A stretch of 64,000 bases of DNA. It comes from Enterobacter quasihormaechei (lineage in GTDB: Bacteria; Pseudomonadota; Gammaproteobacteria; Enterobacterales; Enterobacteriaceae). The position numbers and the translations under genes were made by a program. Numbering within the stretch: position 1 is the stretch's first letter; every line of letters starts with the position of its first letter. The notes under the pieces are model-generated. The model worked only from the letters and a program-made list of their open reading frames with translations. It had not been told where the DNA came from and did no database searches. The stretch lies in the NCBI RefSeq assembly GCF_004331385.1, contig NZ_SJON01000002.1, forward strand, positions 62,001-126,000, written 5' to 3'. Below are positions 1 to 11,365 of the stretch, in pieces.

Positions 1-433
1 CTTCGTCGCTGAAGGTATCAAACTGATCCGGCGACATGCCGTCGAGGGTTAATGCGCCAATCAGATTCTGCCCGGCGAACAGCGGCAGGCCAATACAGGC
101 GTGCACCTTCAGGCTCTCCTGCCCCGGAATCAGGCCGTCGTACGGATCGGGCAGATCGCTGTCTGCCGGGAAACGCACCACATCGCCCGCGCGGGCAATG
201 GTTTCCAGACGCGGGTGGCCCTCCAGCGTAAAGCGCCGCCCGAGTACGTCCTTCGCCAGGCCGTCGATAGCCAGCGGAATAAACTGCCGCCCTTCGTAAC
301 GCAGCAGCGCCGACGCATCGCAATCCAGCACGTGGCGCAACGTGGAGATCAGCCGTTGAAAGCGGTCCTGATGACCAATACCGGTTTGCAGTTCTATGGC
401 GATTTTCGCCAGGACGTCTACGGAAAAGCTCAT
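1..433 (-). CDS. norR: NorR, NO-responsive sigma-54 activator (N-terminal part only)
   Basis: Partial gene. The ATG is at 433 and the frame stays open to the window edge, giving about 144 residues. In E. coli NorR the N-terminal GAF domain holds a non-haem iron that binds nitric oxide and then releases the central AAA+ domain to activate sigma-54 RNA polymerase at norVW. The visible part (start [18 protein letters not shown]) is this GAF domain; the AAA+ and helix-turn-helix domains lie outside the window. It is divergent from norV, and the shared spacer carries three NorR boxes. The identification rests on this N-terminus plus the divergent norV. Confidence 0.93.
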   Translation of the reverse strand, partial: MSFSVDVLAKIAIELQTGIGHQDRFQRLISTLRHVLDCDASALLRYEGRQFIPLAIDGLAKDVLGRRFTLEGHPRLETIARAGDVVRFPADSDLPDPYDGLIPGQESLKVHACIGLPLFAGQNLIGALTLDGMSPDQFDTFSDE

Positions 434-445
434 GTCTGCCTCACT

Positions 446-501
446 GTCATTTTGACAATACATAATGTCATATTGACAATTTTTAAGATAGTCATAATGA
501 C
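446..501. promoter_or_regulatory. Three NorR enhancer boxes
   Basis: Three copies of the pattern GT-N7-AC, each written as GTCAT-N-NTGAC, lie at 446-456 (GTCATTTTGAC), 467-477 (GTCATATTGAC) and 491-501 (GTCATAATGAC). Start-to-start spacing is 21 and 24 bp, about two helical turns, so they fall on nearly the same face. E. coli norVW has three NorR sites with the same core, and all three are needed for activation. Confidence 0.9.
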
Positions 502-555
502 TATCCATTATGGGCCACAAAACAATAAACACTTCAAATTCAATAACATAAAAAG

Positions 556-572
556 TTGGCACGCAACTTGAT
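556..572 (+). promoter_or_regulatory. Sigma-54 (-24/-12) promoter of norVW
   Basis: TTGGCACG-N4-TTGAT fits the sigma-54 consensus TGGCACG-N4-TTGCW, with A instead of C in the -12 element. It lies about 50 bp before the norV ATG and about 55 bp after the last NorR box, a normal distance for an enhancer-dependent promoter. Confidence 0.85.
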
Positions 573-620
573 ATAAGCAAACCATCTTATTTGAAAACGC
601 TGTATTAAGTTGAGGTTGCT

Positions 621-2069
621 ATGTCTATTCTGGTTAAAAATAACATTCATTGGGTGGGTCAACGTGACTGGGAAGTACGTGATTTTCACGGCACGGAATA
701 CAAAACGCTGCGCGGCAGCAGCTATAACAGCTATCTCATCCGTGAAGGTAAAAACGTCCTGATCGATACCGTCGATCACAAATTCAGCCGTGAGTTCGTG
801 CAGAACCTGCGTGGTGAAATCGACCTGAACGACATCGATTACATCATCATCAACCATGCGGAAGAGGATCACGCCGGGGCCCTGACCGAGCTGATGTCTT
901 ATATTCCGGATACTCCGATCTACTGCACCACCAACGCCATTGACTCCATCAACGGTCACCACCACCATCCGGAGTGGAACTTCCACACCGTGAAAACCGG
1001 CGATTCGCTGGATATCGGCAACGGCAAGCAGCTGATCTTCGTGGAAACACCGATGCTGCACTGGCCGGACAGCATGATGACCTACATGACCGGTGACGCG
1101 GTGCTGTTCAGTAACGACGCCTTCGGCCAGCATTACTGCGACGAACGTCTGTTTAATGATGAAGTGGATCAGACCGAGCTGTTCGAACAGTGCCAGCGCT
1201 ACTACGCCAATATCCTGACCCCGTTCAGCCGTCTGGTCACGCCAAAAATCACCGAGATCCTCGGCTTCAACCTGCCGGTAGATATGATTGCGACCTCCCA
1301 CGGCGTGGTATGGCGTGAAAACCCCACCCAGATCGTCGAGCTGTACCTGAAATGGGCGGCGGATTACCAGGAAGACCGCATCACCATCTTCTACGACACC
1401 ATGTCCAACAACACCCGCATGATGGCGGACGCGATTGCCCAGGGCATCAACGAAGTTGACCCGAACGTGGCGGTGAAAATCTTCAACGTGGCGCGTAGCG
1501 ATAAAAACGAAATCCTGACCAACGTCTTCCGCTCCAAGGGCGTGCTGGTGGGTACCTCCACCATGAACAACGTGATGATGCCGAAGATTGCCGGACTGGT
1601 GGAAGAGATGACCGGCCTGCGCTTTCGTAACAAACGCGCCAGCGCCTTTGGCTCTCACGGCTGGAGCGGCGGCGCGGTAGACCGTCTCTCCACGCGTTTA
1701 CAGGATGCCGGCTTTGAGATGTCCATGAGCCTGAAGGCGAAATGGCGCCCGGACCTCGACGCGCTGGAAGTCTGTCGCCAGCACGGCCGCGACATTGCAC
1801 GCCAGTGGGCGCTTGCGCCGCTGCCGCAAACCGCCCCCGCCGCGGCGGTTGCGCCGGAAGCCGTAGCAGAAGCCGCCCCTGCCGCTGCCGACCTCGGCCC
1901 TTGCATGCAGTGCAGCGTCTGCCAGTGGATTTACGATCCTGAACTGGGCGAGCCGTTGCAGGATGTCGCGCCGGGTACGCCATGGAGCGAAGTGCCGGAC
2001 AACTTCCTCTGCCCTGAATGTTCCCTCGGGAAAGACGTCTTTGATGAACTGGCAACGGAGGCAAAATGA
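621..2069 (+). CDS. norV: Anaerobic nitric oxide reductase flavorubredoxin NorV
   Basis: Reduces NO to N2O under anaerobic conditions using electrons from NADH through NorW. The protein has 482 residues, close to E. coli NorV. Domains in order: a metallo-beta-lactamase-like diiron domain (about 1-250) with ligands H79-x-E81-x-D83-H84, a flavodoxin-like FMN domain (about 254-393), an Ala/Pro-rich linker, and a C-terminal rubredoxin with two Cys pairs (CSVC and CPEC). It is cytoplasmic. It forms an operon with norW, overlapping it by 4 bp, under the sigma-54 promoter and NorR boxes upstream. Full length, no defect seen. Confidence 0.98.
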   Translation: MSILVKNNIHWVGQRDWEVRDFHGTEYKTLRGSSYNSYLIREGKNVLIDTVDHKFSREFVQNLRGEIDLNDIDYIIINHAEEDHAGALTELMSYIPDTPIYCTTNAIDSINGHHHHPEWNFHTVKTGDSLDIGNGKQLIFVETPMLHWPDSMMTYMTGDAVLFSNDAFGQHYCDERLFNDEVDQTELFEQCQRYYANILTPFSRLVTPKITEILGFNLPVDMIATSHGVVWRENPTQIVELYLKWAADYQEDRITIFYDTMSNNTRMMADAIAQGINEVDPNVAVKIFNVARSDKNEILTNVFRSKGVLVGTSTMNNVMMPKIAGLVEEMTGLRFRNKRASAFGSHGWSGGAVDRLSTRLQDAGFEMSMSLKAKWRPDLDALEVCRQHGRDIARQWALAPLPQTAPAAAVAPEAVAEAAPAAADLGPCMQCSVCQWIYDPELGEPLQDVAPGTPWSEVPDNFLCPECSLGKDVFDELATEAK

Positions 2070-3199
2070 GCCACGGCATCGTCATTATCGGCTCGGGTTT
2101 TGCCGCCCGCCAGCTGGTGAAAAATATCCGCAAACAGGATACTAACGTGCCGTTGACGGTGATCGCCGCCGACAGCATGGACGAGTACAACAAGCCTGAT
2201 TTAAGCCACGTCATTAGCCAGAATCAGCGCGCCGAAGATCTCACCCGCCAGACGGCGGGGGAGTTCGCAGAGCAGTTTAACCTGCGTCTGTTTCCGTACA
2301 CCTGGGTTACGGATATTGACGCCGACGCCCATGTGGTGAAAGCGAAAGAGCATACCTGGCAGTACGACAAGCTGGTGCTGGCAACGGGCGCCTCTGCGTT
2401 TGTGCCGCCGGTTGAGGGCCGCGAGCTGATGGTCACGCTCAACAGCCAGCAGGAGTATCAGGCCAGCGAAACCCGGCTACGCGATGCCGCCAGAGTGATG
2501 ATTGTCGGCGGCGGGCTTATTGGCACCGAGCTGGCGATGGACTTCTGTCGGGCGGGTAAATCCGTCACCCTGGTTGACCACGCGGCCAGCATTCTGTCGG
2601 CGCTGATGCCGGCAGAAGTAAGCAGTCGCTTACAGCATCGTCTGACCGACATGGGCGTGCATCTGCTGCTGAAATCGCAGTTGCAGAGCCTGAGCAAAAC
2701 CGAAACCGGCGTTCTTGCAACGCTCGACCGCAACCGCAGCGTGGAAGTGGATGTGGTTATCGCGGCGACGGGTTTGCGCCCGGAAACCGCGGTGGCGCAC
2801 CGCGCAGGGGCCGAAATAAACCGCGGCGTGAAGGTAGACAGCTACCTGCAAACCACCCAGCCGGACATTTATGCCCTGGGCGACTGCGCGGAAATTAACG
2901 GAAAGGTGCTGCCGTTCCTGCAACCGATTCAGTTAAGCGCCATGTTCCTGGCGAAAAACCTGCTCGGCGGCAGCGCACCGGTGAAGTTACCCGCCATGCT
3001 GGTGAAAGTGAAAACGCCGGAATTACCGCTGCATCTCGCCGGTGAAACGCAGCGTCAGGATCTGAACTGGCAAATAGCCATTGATCCCCAGGGCATGGTG
3101 GCGCGCGGTACGGATGCTGAGGGTCAGACGCGCGCCTTTGTCGTCAGCGAAGACAGAATGAAGGAGGCCTTCGCGCTGCTGAAATCGCTTCCTGCTTAA
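2066..3199 (+). CDS. norW: NADH:flavorubredoxin reductase NorW
   Basis: FAD-dependent oxidoreductase that passes electrons from NADH to the rubredoxin domain of NorV. It has 377 residues, the length of E. coli NorW. An N-terminal FAD-binding GSGFAA motif (residues 9-14) is followed by a second GGGLIGTE dinucleotide fold for NADH in the middle and a C-terminal ALGDCAE motif that contacts FAD. The start codon overlaps the norV stop (ATGA), showing translational coupling. The operon ends in a REP pair. Confidence 0.97.
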   Translation: MSHGIVIIGSGFAARQLVKNIRKQDTNVPLTVIAADSMDEYNKPDLSHVISQNQRAEDLTRQTAGEFAEQFNLRLFPYTWVTDIDADAHVVKAKEHTWQYDKLVLATGASAFVPPVEGRELMVTLNSQQEYQASETRLRDAARVMIVGGGLIGTELAMDFCRAGKSVTLVDHAASILSALMPAEVSSRLQHRLTDMGVHLLLKSQLQSLSKTETGVLATLDRNRSVEVDVVIAATGLRPETAVAHRAGAEINRGVKVDSYLQTTQPDIYALGDCAEINGKVLPFLQPIQLSAMFLAKNLLGGSAPVKLPAMLVKVKTPELPLHLAGETQRQDLNWQIAIDPQGMVARGTDAEGQTRAFVVSEDRMKEAFALLKSLPA

Positions 3200-3208
3200 C
3201 CCTCGTAA

Positions 3209-3294
3209 TGCCGGGTGGCGCTCCGCTTACCCGGCCTACTCAACACCAAAACGGCAAACCTTGTAGGCCCGCGCAAGCGCAGCGCCGCCGGGCA
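3209..3294. repeat. REP/BIME pair after norW
   Basis: Two facing REP-type units: one reads GCCGGGTGGCGCTCCGC...CCCGGCCTAC and the second is its inverted form (GTAGGCC...GCGCAGCGCCGCCGGGC). The same unit recurs at 11366, 32807, 50676 and 51518. It lies between the convergent norW and nickel permease genes and may protect mRNA 3' ends. Confidence 0.85.
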
Positions 3295-3312
3295 AAAACA
3301 GGGCTAAGTGGT

Positions 3313-4335
3313 TCAGGACCGCACCACCAGCCCGTCATAGCCGCGCCAGCGGTAGTTCACCATAGAAATCAGCCAGCAGGCGACAAACAGCCCGACCACC
3401 ACAAACCCGGCGTCGCCCAGGTTGTCGTTCACCGCGCCAATCAGATCCCACACGCCGCCGCTGAGGGCGAACTTGTCCATCAGCAGACCCAGCGCTTCCA
3501 GCCCGCCGATAAACAGCGCCACCACCACCGAGGTGCCGGTGATGGTCATGTTGTAGTACAGCTTGCGCTGCGGCTTGTTGAACGCCCAGCCGTAGGCGCC
3601 CACCATCAGCAGGTTATCGAGCGTATCCACCAGCGCCATGCCGCTGGCGAAGAGCGCCGGGAAGATCATGATCGACCACACCGACATCCCGCTGGAGGCG
3701 CTGGCGGCGGAGATCCCCAGCACGCCAATTTCGGTGGCCGTGTCGAAGCCCAGGCCAAACAGGAAACCCACCAGATACATCTGCCAGCTTTTATTGACGA
3801 GGCGGAAGGTTTTGCCGAACAGCCAGTTCATGACGCCACCCTGCGCAGGCAGCGTAATGTCACCCTGCACGGGCCTGCCGTTTTTCAGCGACTGGAAACT
3901 GCGCCAGACGCCGCGCAGGATCACCATATTCACCAGCGCCATCGCCAGCAGGAAGGTGGCGGAGACGGCGGTGCCAATCAGGCTGCCGGTTTCGTGGAAC
4001 CACGCCATATTTTTTTGAAACGCCGTGGCGGTCGCCGCAATGGCGATGGACGCCAGCACCACGATGGTGGAGTGTCCGAGGGAAAACCATGCGCCCACGC
4101 CGGACGGGCGTTTGCCCTGCTGCATCATCTTACGCGTGACGGTATCAATCGCCGCGATATGGTCGGCATCCACCGCGTGGCGCAGCCCGTAACACCAGGC
4201 CAGCAGGCTGGCCGCCATCAGCGCCGTACTGCCGCTAAAGGTTTGCCACGCCAGCCCCCAGGCCAGCAGATTAGCCATCACCAGAGCCAGCAGCAGGCAC
4301 GCTGCACGAGGTTCATTGCGTAAAAGTCGTAACAT
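3313..4335 (-). CDS. NiCoT-family nickel/cobalt permease
   Basis: Inner-membrane Ni2+/Co2+ transporter of the HoxN/NixA family. With the start at 4335 it has 340 residues; an in-frame upstream ATG at 4371 would add 12 residues, but 4335 has a good AAAGGAT ribosome site. The family signature HAVDADHI (residues 53-60, TM II) that binds the metal is intact, as is the second signature LGFDTATEIG. Many hydrophobic segments are visible. It starts one base after the hypF stop, so it is in the hydN-hypF operon. That context argues for nickel supply to hydrogenase 3 rather than cobalt. E. coli K-12 does not carry it at this place and uses NikABCDE instead. Confidence 0.93.
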   Translation of the reverse strand: MLRLLRNEPRAACLLLALVMANLLAWGLAWQTFSGSTALMAASLLAWCYGLRHAVDADHIAAIDTVTRKMMQQGKRPSGVGAWFSLGHSTIVVLASIAIAATATAFQKNMAWFHETGSLIGTAVSATFLLAMALVNMVILRGVWRSFQSLKNGRPVQGDITLPAQGGVMNWLFGKTFRLVNKSWQMYLVGFLFGLGFDTATEIGVLGISAASASSGMSVWSIMIFPALFASGMALVDTLDNLLMVGAYGWAFNKPQRKLYYNMTITGTSVVVALFIGGLEALGLLMDKFALSGGVWDLIGAVNDNLGDAGFVVVGLFVACWLISMVNYRWRGYDGLVVRS

Positions 4336-4336
4336 T

Positions 4337-6553
4337 TTAAATCCTTTGTGAACATGACCGGGCGGCAGCAATCACCGCCTGCCCGAAGGAGATCGCTCCG
4401 TCACCTGCGGGCAGGCGCGAAGGAAACAGAAGCGTGAAATCAGAAAGGTAATGACGAAGGCGCGCGCGCAGCAGGCGATTGTGAAGGACGCCTCCGCTGA
4501 AGCACACCGTAGAGAGCGACAGTCGGCGCGCATGCGTTGCCGCCAGTTCACTCAGCCCCTTCGCCAGCGCATCGTGAAATGCCCAGGCGCGCTCGCCGGG
4601 TTCCGCCCGCCAGGCCAGCCACTGCTGCCAGAACAGCGTGAGGTTATCCGCCTGTAGCGTCACCGGATGATCGACTCCCGCGCACCGTTCGGCCAGCGCC
4701 TCCAGCCGGCACGCGGCTTCGCCCTCATAGCGCTGCGTTTCAATGCCCAGCGCACAGGCCACGGCGTCGAACAGCCGACCACAGGAAGAGGCCAGCGGCG
4801 CATTGATACCGCGTGACACCGCCGTTGCCAGCAGCGGCCAGTTTTGACGCTGTACCGCCTCTGTTTCCGGGTACTGCTGCCAGTCGGGTACGAACGCCAG
4901 ACAGTGGGCGAGCAAATTGCGCCACGGCTGTTTCGCTGCCAGATCGCCCCCGGGCAGCGCGACGGCTGGCAGACCGCCCAGCCGTTCGCAGTCGAGATAG
5001 TTCACCCGCAGACACTCGCCGCCCCACAGCGCGCCATTCTCGCCCATGCCTATCCCGTCCAGCGTCAGGGCAATAGCATCCCCGCCGTCCAGCGGCCAGC
5101 CGTTCTCCGCCAGACACGCTGCCGCATGCGCGTGATGATGCAGCACGGTTGCAACGGGCAGCCCCTGCGCCTGCGCCCACCGCTGGGCGTGATATCCCGG
5201 ATGGGCATCGCACACCACGCGTTCCGGCTGAAAAGCGTAAATCTGCTGCATCAGCGCCAGCGCCGCGCGCCACTGGGCGTCAACGCCCTCGTCGCGAAGG
5301 TTGCCAAAATGCTGGCTCAGCACCGCCTGGCCGCCGCGCACCAGGCAGAAGGTATTTTTCATGTCCGCGCCGGTGCACAGCATGGGAGGGATATCGCGAA
5401 ATCCGGCGGGTAATGTGATGGCATCCGGCACAAAACCCCGCGCGCGACGCAGCATTGCGCCCTCCTGATCCATCACCGAATCATCCATCCGTTGCAGAAT
5501 GTCGCGGTTGTGCAGCAGGAAACCGTCAGCCACGTCGCGGAGCGCTTCCAGCGCCTGCGGGTTGGTGATGGCGGGCGGGCGACCGCTGAGGTTACCGGAG
5601 GTCATCACCAGCGGGCGCCGGCACGCCATCACTAACAAATGCTGGATCGGGTTCGCGGGCAGCATCACGCCGACCGTATTGAGCCCCGGCGCAATCTCCT
5701 CAGGAAACGCGGGAAGAAAGGCTTTTGGCGTCAGCACAATCGGCGCAGCGGAAGAGCGTAACCGCGTCTGAATGGCCTGCGGCAGATCATCCGCATGGGG
5801 GATCATCACCGCCAGCGGCTTCGTCGGGCGCTGCTTGCGTGCCCGCAACGTCTGTACCGCCCGGGGGTTAAGCGCGTCGCAAACCAGATGAAATCCCCCC
5901 AGCCCTTTAACCGCCACGATCCCGCCGTTTTTCAGCCTCTCCACCGCCGCGTTTAAGGCCGATTCGCGAGTGGCAACAGTGTCTCCGGCTCGCCACTCCA
6001 GCTGCGGTCCACAGTCCGGACAGGCCACCGGCTGGGCGTGAAAACGGCGATCGGCCGGATTGCGGTATTCCGTTTCGCACGGCGGACAGAGGGGAAATGG
6101 GGCCATCGACGTGGCCGGTCGGTCATACGGCATGGCGCGGATGATGGTGAAACGCGGGCCGCAGTGGGTGCAGTTAATAAACGGGTAGCGATAGCGACGT
6201 TCGCGGGGATCGCGCATCTCCGCCAGGCATGCGGGGCAGGTGGCGGCATCCGGGACGATTTGCGTGTCCATCGCCCCGCTCTCGCTGTGGCGGATGACAA
6301 ACGCGTCCGGCAGCGTCGTCCAGCTGAACGGCTGCGTTTCAACGTGATCGATACGCGCCAGCGGTGGGCAATCCTGGCGCAGTCTCGCGGTAAAGTCACC
6401 CCCACTGCCCACGAGACGCACCAGGACCCCCTCTCCGTCGTTGCACACGTCGCCTGTCAGCTTGAGCCGATGCGCCAGCTGCCAGACGAAGGGCCGAAAC
6501 CCTACGCCCTGTACTTTGCCACGCACCCGAAGTTGTACGCCGTTCACGCGCAT
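4337..6553 (-). CDS. hypF: Carbamoyltransferase HypF (hydrogenase maturation)
   Basis: Makes the thiocyanate group that becomes the CN ligands of the [NiFe] site: it hydrolyses carbamoyl phosphate, forms carbamoyl-AMP and transfers the carbamoyl group to the C-terminal Cys of HypE. It has 738 residues (E. coli about 750). Domains in order: acylphosphatase (1-90, motif [11 protein letters not shown]), two CxxC-x18-CxxC zinc fingers (CPACL...CTHC and CPPCE...CPDC), a YrdC-like domain (about 200-380), and a Kae1-like C-terminal domain with [14 protein letters not shown]. It lies between hydN and the nickel permease in one operon. Confidence 0.97.
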   Translation of the reverse strand: MRVNGVQLRVRGKVQGVGFRPFVWQLAHRLKLTGDVCNDGEGVLVRLVGSGGDFTARLRQDCPPLARIDHVETQPFSWTTLPDAFVIRHSESGAMDTQIVPDAATCPACLAEMRDPRERRYRYPFINCTHCGPRFTIIRAMPYDRPATSMAPFPLCPPCETEYRNPADRRFHAQPVACPDCGPQLEWRAGDTVATRESALNAAVERLKNGGIVAVKGLGGFHLVCDALNPRAVQTLRARKQRPTKPLAVMIPHADDLPQAIQTRLRSSAAPIVLTPKAFLPAFPEEIAPGLNTVGVMLPANPIQHLLVMACRRPLVMTSGNLSGRPPAITNPQALEALRDVADGFLLHNRDILQRMDDSVMDQEGAMLRRARGFVPDAITLPAGFRDIPPMLCTGADMKNTFCLVRGGQAVLSQHFGNLRDEGVDAQWRAALALMQQIYAFQPERVVCDAHPGYHAQRWAQAQGLPVATVLHHHAHAAACLAENGWPLDGGDAIALTLDGIGMGENGALWGGECLRVNYLDCERLGGLPAVALPGGDLAAKQPWRNLLAHCLAFVPDWQQYPETEAVQRQNWPLLATAVSRGINAPLASSCGRLFDAVACALGIETQRYEGEAACRLEALAERCAGVDHPVTLQADNLTLFWQQWLAWRAEPGERAWAFHDALAKGLSELAATHARRLSLSTVCFSGGVLHNRLLRARLRHYLSDFTLLFPSRLPAGDGAISFGQAVIAAARSCSQRI

Positions 6554-6559
6554 TGCAGC

Positions 6560-7105
6560 TTAAAACAGCAGCGATGACGAGGTGTCGAACGCCGCGCGGC
6601 GGCGTTTTTCGGCACTCATCTGTTCGAGCTTGTCGCGATCGACGCAGACCAGCGCATGCGTCGGACAGGCTTCCATACACGCCGGACCGGCGTCGCGGTG
6701 GTAGCAGAGGTCACATTTATTGGCTTCGGCTTTCTCCGCGCGCACGCTCAGCCCGATACCGCTGTTGCGCACCACCGGGCGAACCACCACCTCCATCGCG
6801 CCATACGGACACGCCACCACGCAGGTTTTGCACCCAATGCAGCGCTCCTGCATCACGTGCACAAAGCCCTTCTCGCGCTTAATCGCGCCGTTCGGACAGA
6901 CGTTGGCGCACGGCGCATCTTCGCACTGGCGACAGATAGCGGCGGTGGAAATATTCACGCCTTTAATGACGTGAATGCGCGGCAGGAAGGTGTCGGGAGT
7001 CAGAGCGGCGCAATCCTGCTCTGCCTGATGGGACACCACGCACGCGACCTCACAGGTACGGCAACCAATGCATTTACTGGCATCGGCCATAATAAAACGG
7101 TTCAT
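6560..7105 (-). CDS. hydN: HydN, 4Fe-4S ferredoxin-type electron carrier of the FHL regulon
   Basis: Iron-sulfur protein thought to carry electrons between formate dehydrogenase H and hydrogenase 3. It has 181 residues from the ATG at 7105, which has a GGAGAAG ribosome site and matches the E. coli start MNRFI; an ATG 15 bases upstream is less likely. Four cysteine clusters are visible: CIGCRTCEVAC, CRQCEDAPCANVC, CIGCKTCVVAC and CDLCYHRDAGPAC. It is first gene of hydN-hypF-permease, behind a -24/-12 promoter. It is related to HycB, which has the same arrangement. Confidence 0.95.
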   Translation of the reverse strand: MNRFIMADASKCIGCRTCEVACVVSHQAEQDCAALTPDTFLPRIHVIKGVNISTAAICRQCEDAPCANVCPNGAIKREKGFVHVMQERCIGCKTCVVACPYGAMEVVVRPVVRNSGIGLSVRAEKAEANKCDLCYHRDAGPACMEACPTHALVCVDRDKLEQMSAEKRRRAAFDTSSSLLF

Positions 7106-7140
7106 CTGCTTCTCCGGCATAACTGTTATGCGCGAAGCTA

Positions 7141-7157
7141 TTCATAAACCGTGCCAG
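7141..7157 (-). promoter_or_regulatory. Sigma-54 promoter of hydN-hypF-permease
   Basis: On the minus strand CTGGCACG-N4-ATGAA lies about 36 bp before the hydN ATG. The -24 element is a perfect match; the -12 element keeps the TG of the TTGC consensus but is otherwise weak. E. coli hydN-hypF is FhlA- and sigma-54-dependent. Confidence 0.78.
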
Positions 7158-7200
7158 TTTTTAATTTATTGATTTAAAAGAAGATAAATAACTTTGGTCG

Positions 7201-7228
7201 CTGTCATCGTCATTAGTGACGATGACAG
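7201..7228. promoter_or_regulatory. Perfect 12-bp inverted repeat between ascG and hydN
   Basis: CTGTCATCGTCA, four bases (TTAG), then TGACGATGACAG. It lies just after the ascG stop and about 45 bp upstream of the hydN -24 element. No T-run follows on either strand, so a simple intrinsic terminator is unlikely. GTCGACGTCA follows at 7231. The words GTCATCGTCA and GTCGACGT also occur in the hycA-hypA spacer, so an FhlA upstream site is a reasonable reading. Confidence 0.5.
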
Positions 7229-7237
7229 ATGTCGACG

Positions 7238-8251
7238 TCAGCGATGCGGGCCGTCAGTAACGGAGTCGCGCAGGACAAGCTCGCCGGAGAAGGTTTGCTG
7301 GTATTTAAACGCACCGCCGTCGAGCATGAAAATCAGGCGGCTGATGGTCTCCTGGATCATCGCCGTCACCGGAATGCGCACGCTGGAGAGAGACGGCACG
7401 ATGTAGGGCGCAATCGCCACGTCGTCAAAACCGATGACGGACACCGCGTCCGGCATGGCGACGCCGCTCTCGTGCAGCTGCTTGATGGCACCGATCGCCA
7501 TATCGTCATTGCTCGCCACCAGCGCGGTAAACGCTTCGCCACGGCTGAGCAGCTGTGTGACCGCCGCCGCGCCGCTGGCCGGGCTCCACTTCCCTTCGGC
7601 GATCAGCGCGTCGCGCAGGGCAATGCCGTGCTGCGCCAGGGCGTCCCGGTAGCCGGAGAGACGCTCCACGCCGGTCGGTGAATCCAGCGAGCCGGTGATA
7701 AACGCAATGTCCCGGTGGCCTTTCGCGATCAGCTGCGAAACCGCGTCCTGACACGACGCTTTATGATCGGACCAGACGCTGTGGCTGCTGTTTTTCCGCA
7801 AACGGCGGTTGAGCACCACGATCGGCTGCTCGCATTTGTCGATAATCTCGTCCAGCTCTTCCACGCTCAGAAAACGCGGGTAGATGATCACCGCATCGCA
7901 GCGCATATCCAGCAGGTACTGGATCGCCTCGCGCTCTTCTTCGGCGCTGTGTTTACCATCCGCCAGGATCAGCTGACGGCCCTTCTCTTCCGTCATCCGC
8001 GCGGCGTTAAACAGCAGCTCGCTAAAGTAGACGCCGTGGTAAAGGGTGTTCGTCACCACCAGCCCCAGTGTCTGGGTGCGTTTGGTCGCCAGGTTACGCG
8101 CCAGCAAATTGGGGCGATACCCGCTCTCTTCAATGGCCTGAAAAACCCGGTCTTTGGTCTCCTGGCTAACGTAGCCGTTTCCCGACAGCACCCGGGAAAC
8201 CGTCGCTTTCGACACGCCCGCCCGCTTCGCCACTTCCAGCATCGTGGTCAT
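7238..8251 (-). CDS. ascG: LacI-family repressor AscG
   Basis: Repressor of the asc operon for aryl-beta-glucosides (arbutin, salicin, cellobiose). It has 337 residues (E. coli 336). The N-terminal LacI helix-turn-helix (MTTMLEVAKRAGVSKATVSRVLS) is intact and is followed by a periplasmic-binding-protein-like effector domain. It is divergent from ascFB, with one clear 12-bp palindrome in the spacer. No defect is visible. The silent state known for E. coli K-12 asc comes from an insertion in ascG, and none is present here. Confidence 0.95.
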   Translation of the reverse strand: MTTMLEVAKRAGVSKATVSRVLSGNGYVSQETKDRVFQAIEESGYRPNLLARNLATKRTQTLGLVVTNTLYHGVYFSELLFNAARMTEEKGRQLILADGKHSAEEEREAIQYLLDMRCDAVIIYPRFLSVEELDEIIDKCEQPIVVLNRRLRKNSSHSVWSDHKASCQDAVSQLIAKGHRDIAFITGSLDSPTGVERLSGYRDALAQHGIALRDALIAEGKWSPASGAAAVTQLLSRGEAFTALVASNDDMAIGAIKQLHESGVAMPDAVSVIGFDDVAIAPYIVPSLSSVRIPVTAMIQETISRLIFMLDGGAFKYQQTFSGELVLRDSVTDGPHR

Positions 8252-8418
8252 AGTGTTATTCCCTTCAAAACCGATGAGCCGCAGTGTACTTCACCGCAGA
8301 AAAATTGTCGCAGCAGCGTTGTCACGCTTTTTACGGCCACGAGTGATCGTCATCACGAAACGAAAAAATGCATAAAAAGCGATCTTGTGCGTTCAAAAGA
8401 AACTCATGATGATTATGT

Positions 8419-8430
8419 GAAACCGGTTTC
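8419..8430. promoter_or_regulatory. AscG operator
   Basis: GAAACCGGTTTC, a perfect 12-bp palindrome with the central CpG typical of LacI/GalR operators, 36 bp before ascF. The published E. coli AscG site is the same word with flanking T and A (TGAAACCGGTTTCA); here the right flank is C. Confidence 0.88.
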
Positions 8431-8465
8431 CTACATTTCACACAACGATAACAGGAACATTTCCG

Positions 8466-9917
8466 ATGGCCAAAAACTACGCCGCGCTGGCAAACGACGT
8501 TGTCAGCGCGCTGGGCGGCAAAGACAACATCGTCGCCGTCACCCACTGCATGACGCGCCTGCGCTTCGTTCTGAAAGACGAAAACCTTACCGACGCCGCG
8601 CGCCTGAAAAGCATCAGCGGCGTGCTCGGCGTGGTGCGCAACGACAACCAGTGCCAGGTGATTATTGGCAATACCGTATCCCAGGCGTACCGTGAAGTGG
8701 TGAACCTGCTGCCAGCCAACCTGCAACCTGCCGTACCGGAAGGTCCACAGAAACTCACGCTGCGCCGGATTGGCGCGGGGATCCTCGACGCGCTGATCGG
8801 CACCATGTCGCCGCTGATCCCGGCGATCATCGGTGGCTCGATGGTCAAACTGCTGGCGATGATCCTCGAAATGACCGGCGTGCTGGAAAAAGGCGCGCCG
8901 ACGCTCACCATTCTGACGGTCATCGGCGACGGAGCCTTCTTCTTCCTGCCGCTGATGGTGGCGGCTTCCGCAGCGGTGAAGTTCAAAACCAACATGTCGC
9001 TGGCGATTGCCATTGCGGGCGTGCTGGTTCACCCGAGCTTTATCGAGCTGATGGCGAAAGCCGCGCAGGGCGAGCACGTTGAGTTCGCGCTGATCCCGGT
9101 GACGGCGGTGAAATACACCTACACGGTGATCCCGGCCCTGGTCATGACCTGGTGCCTGTCGTATATCGAACGCTGGGTGGACAGAATTACCCCGGCGGTG
9201 ACGAAAAACTTCCTGAAGCCGATGCTGATCGTGCTGATTGCCGCCCCGCTCGCCATCGTGCTGATTGGCCCGCTGGGGATCTGGATCGGTAGCGCCATCT
9301 CGGCACTGGTCTACACCATCCACGGCTATCTGGGCTGGCTGTCCGTTGCCATCATGGGCGCGCTGTGGCCACTGCTGGTGATGACCGGGATGCACCGCGT
9401 CTTTACGCCAACCATCATCCAGACCATTGCCGAAACGGGCAAAGAAGGGATGGTGATGCCATCGGAAATCGGCGCTAACCTGTCGCTCGGCGGCTCGTCG
9501 CTGGCGGTGGCGTGGAAAACGAAAAACCCGGAGCTGCGCCAGACGGCGCTGGCGGCAGCGGCCTCCGCCATCATGGCGGGGATCTCTGAACCGGCCCTGT
9601 ACGGCGTGGCGGTACGTCTGAAGCGCCCGCTGATTGCGAGCCTGATCAGCGGCTTTATCTGCGGCGCGGTCGCGGGCATGGCAGGCCTTGCCAGCCACTC
9701 AATGGCGGCGCCGGGGCTGTTCACCAGCGTGCAGTTCTTCGATCCGGCCAACCCGATGACCATCGTCTGGGTGTTTGGCGTAATGGGGCTGGCGGTTGTG
9801 CTGTCGTTTGTTCTGACCCTGCTGTTAGGGTTCGAGGATATTCCGGTTGAAGACGAAGCCGAAAAAGCACGCGCCCTGCAAACCGCACCGGTACAGAACA
9901 AAGCAGCAGAAGCATAA
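8466..9917 (+). CDS. ascF: PTS beta-glucoside-specific EIIBC component AscF
   Basis: Inner-membrane sugar transporter that takes up and phosphorylates aryl-beta-glucosides with phosphate from PEP through EI, HPr and a glucose-type EIIA encoded elsewhere. It has 483 residues (E. coli 485). The EIIB domain (about 1-90) carries the phospho-cysteine C28 in THCMTRLRF. The EIIC domain (about 105-460) is highly hydrophobic and ends in a charged tail. No EIIA domain is fused at the C-terminus, as in E. coli AscF. First gene of ascFB. Confidence 0.95.
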   Translation: MAKNYAALANDVVSALGGKDNIVAVTHCMTRLRFVLKDENLTDAARLKSISGVLGVVRNDNQCQVIIGNTVSQAYREVVNLLPANLQPAVPEGPQKLTLRRIGAGILDALIGTMSPLIPAIIGGSMVKLLAMILEMTGVLEKGAPTLTILTVIGDGAFFFLPLMVAASAAVKFKTNMSLAIAIAGVLVHPSFIELMAKAAQGEHVEFALIPVTAVKYTYTVIPALVMTWCLSYIERWVDRITPAVTKNFLKPMLIVLIAAPLAIVLIGPLGIWIGSAISALVYTIHGYLGWLSVAIMGALWPLLVMTGMHRVFTPTIIQTIAETGKEGMVMPSEIGANLSLGGSSLAVAWKTKNPELRQTALAAAASAIMAGISEPALYGVAVRLKRPLIASLISGFICGAVAGMAGLASHSMAAPGLFTSVQFFDPANPMTIVWVFGVMGLAVVLSFVLTLLLGFEDIPVEDEAEKARALQTAPVQNKAAEA

Positions 9918-11360
<1,443 letters not shown>

Positions 11361-11365
11361 CCTGT

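Noticed and set aside
540..1658. Long open frame on the minus strand through norV
   Set aside because: It is the antisense shadow of norV: histidine- and valine-rich composition, no family match, no ribosome site, and norV itself is certain.
3208..4323. 371-codon open frame on the plus strand
   Set aside because: It runs opposite the nickel permease, is extremely rich in His, Gln and Arg, and starts in a REP unit. The permease frame has intact family signatures.
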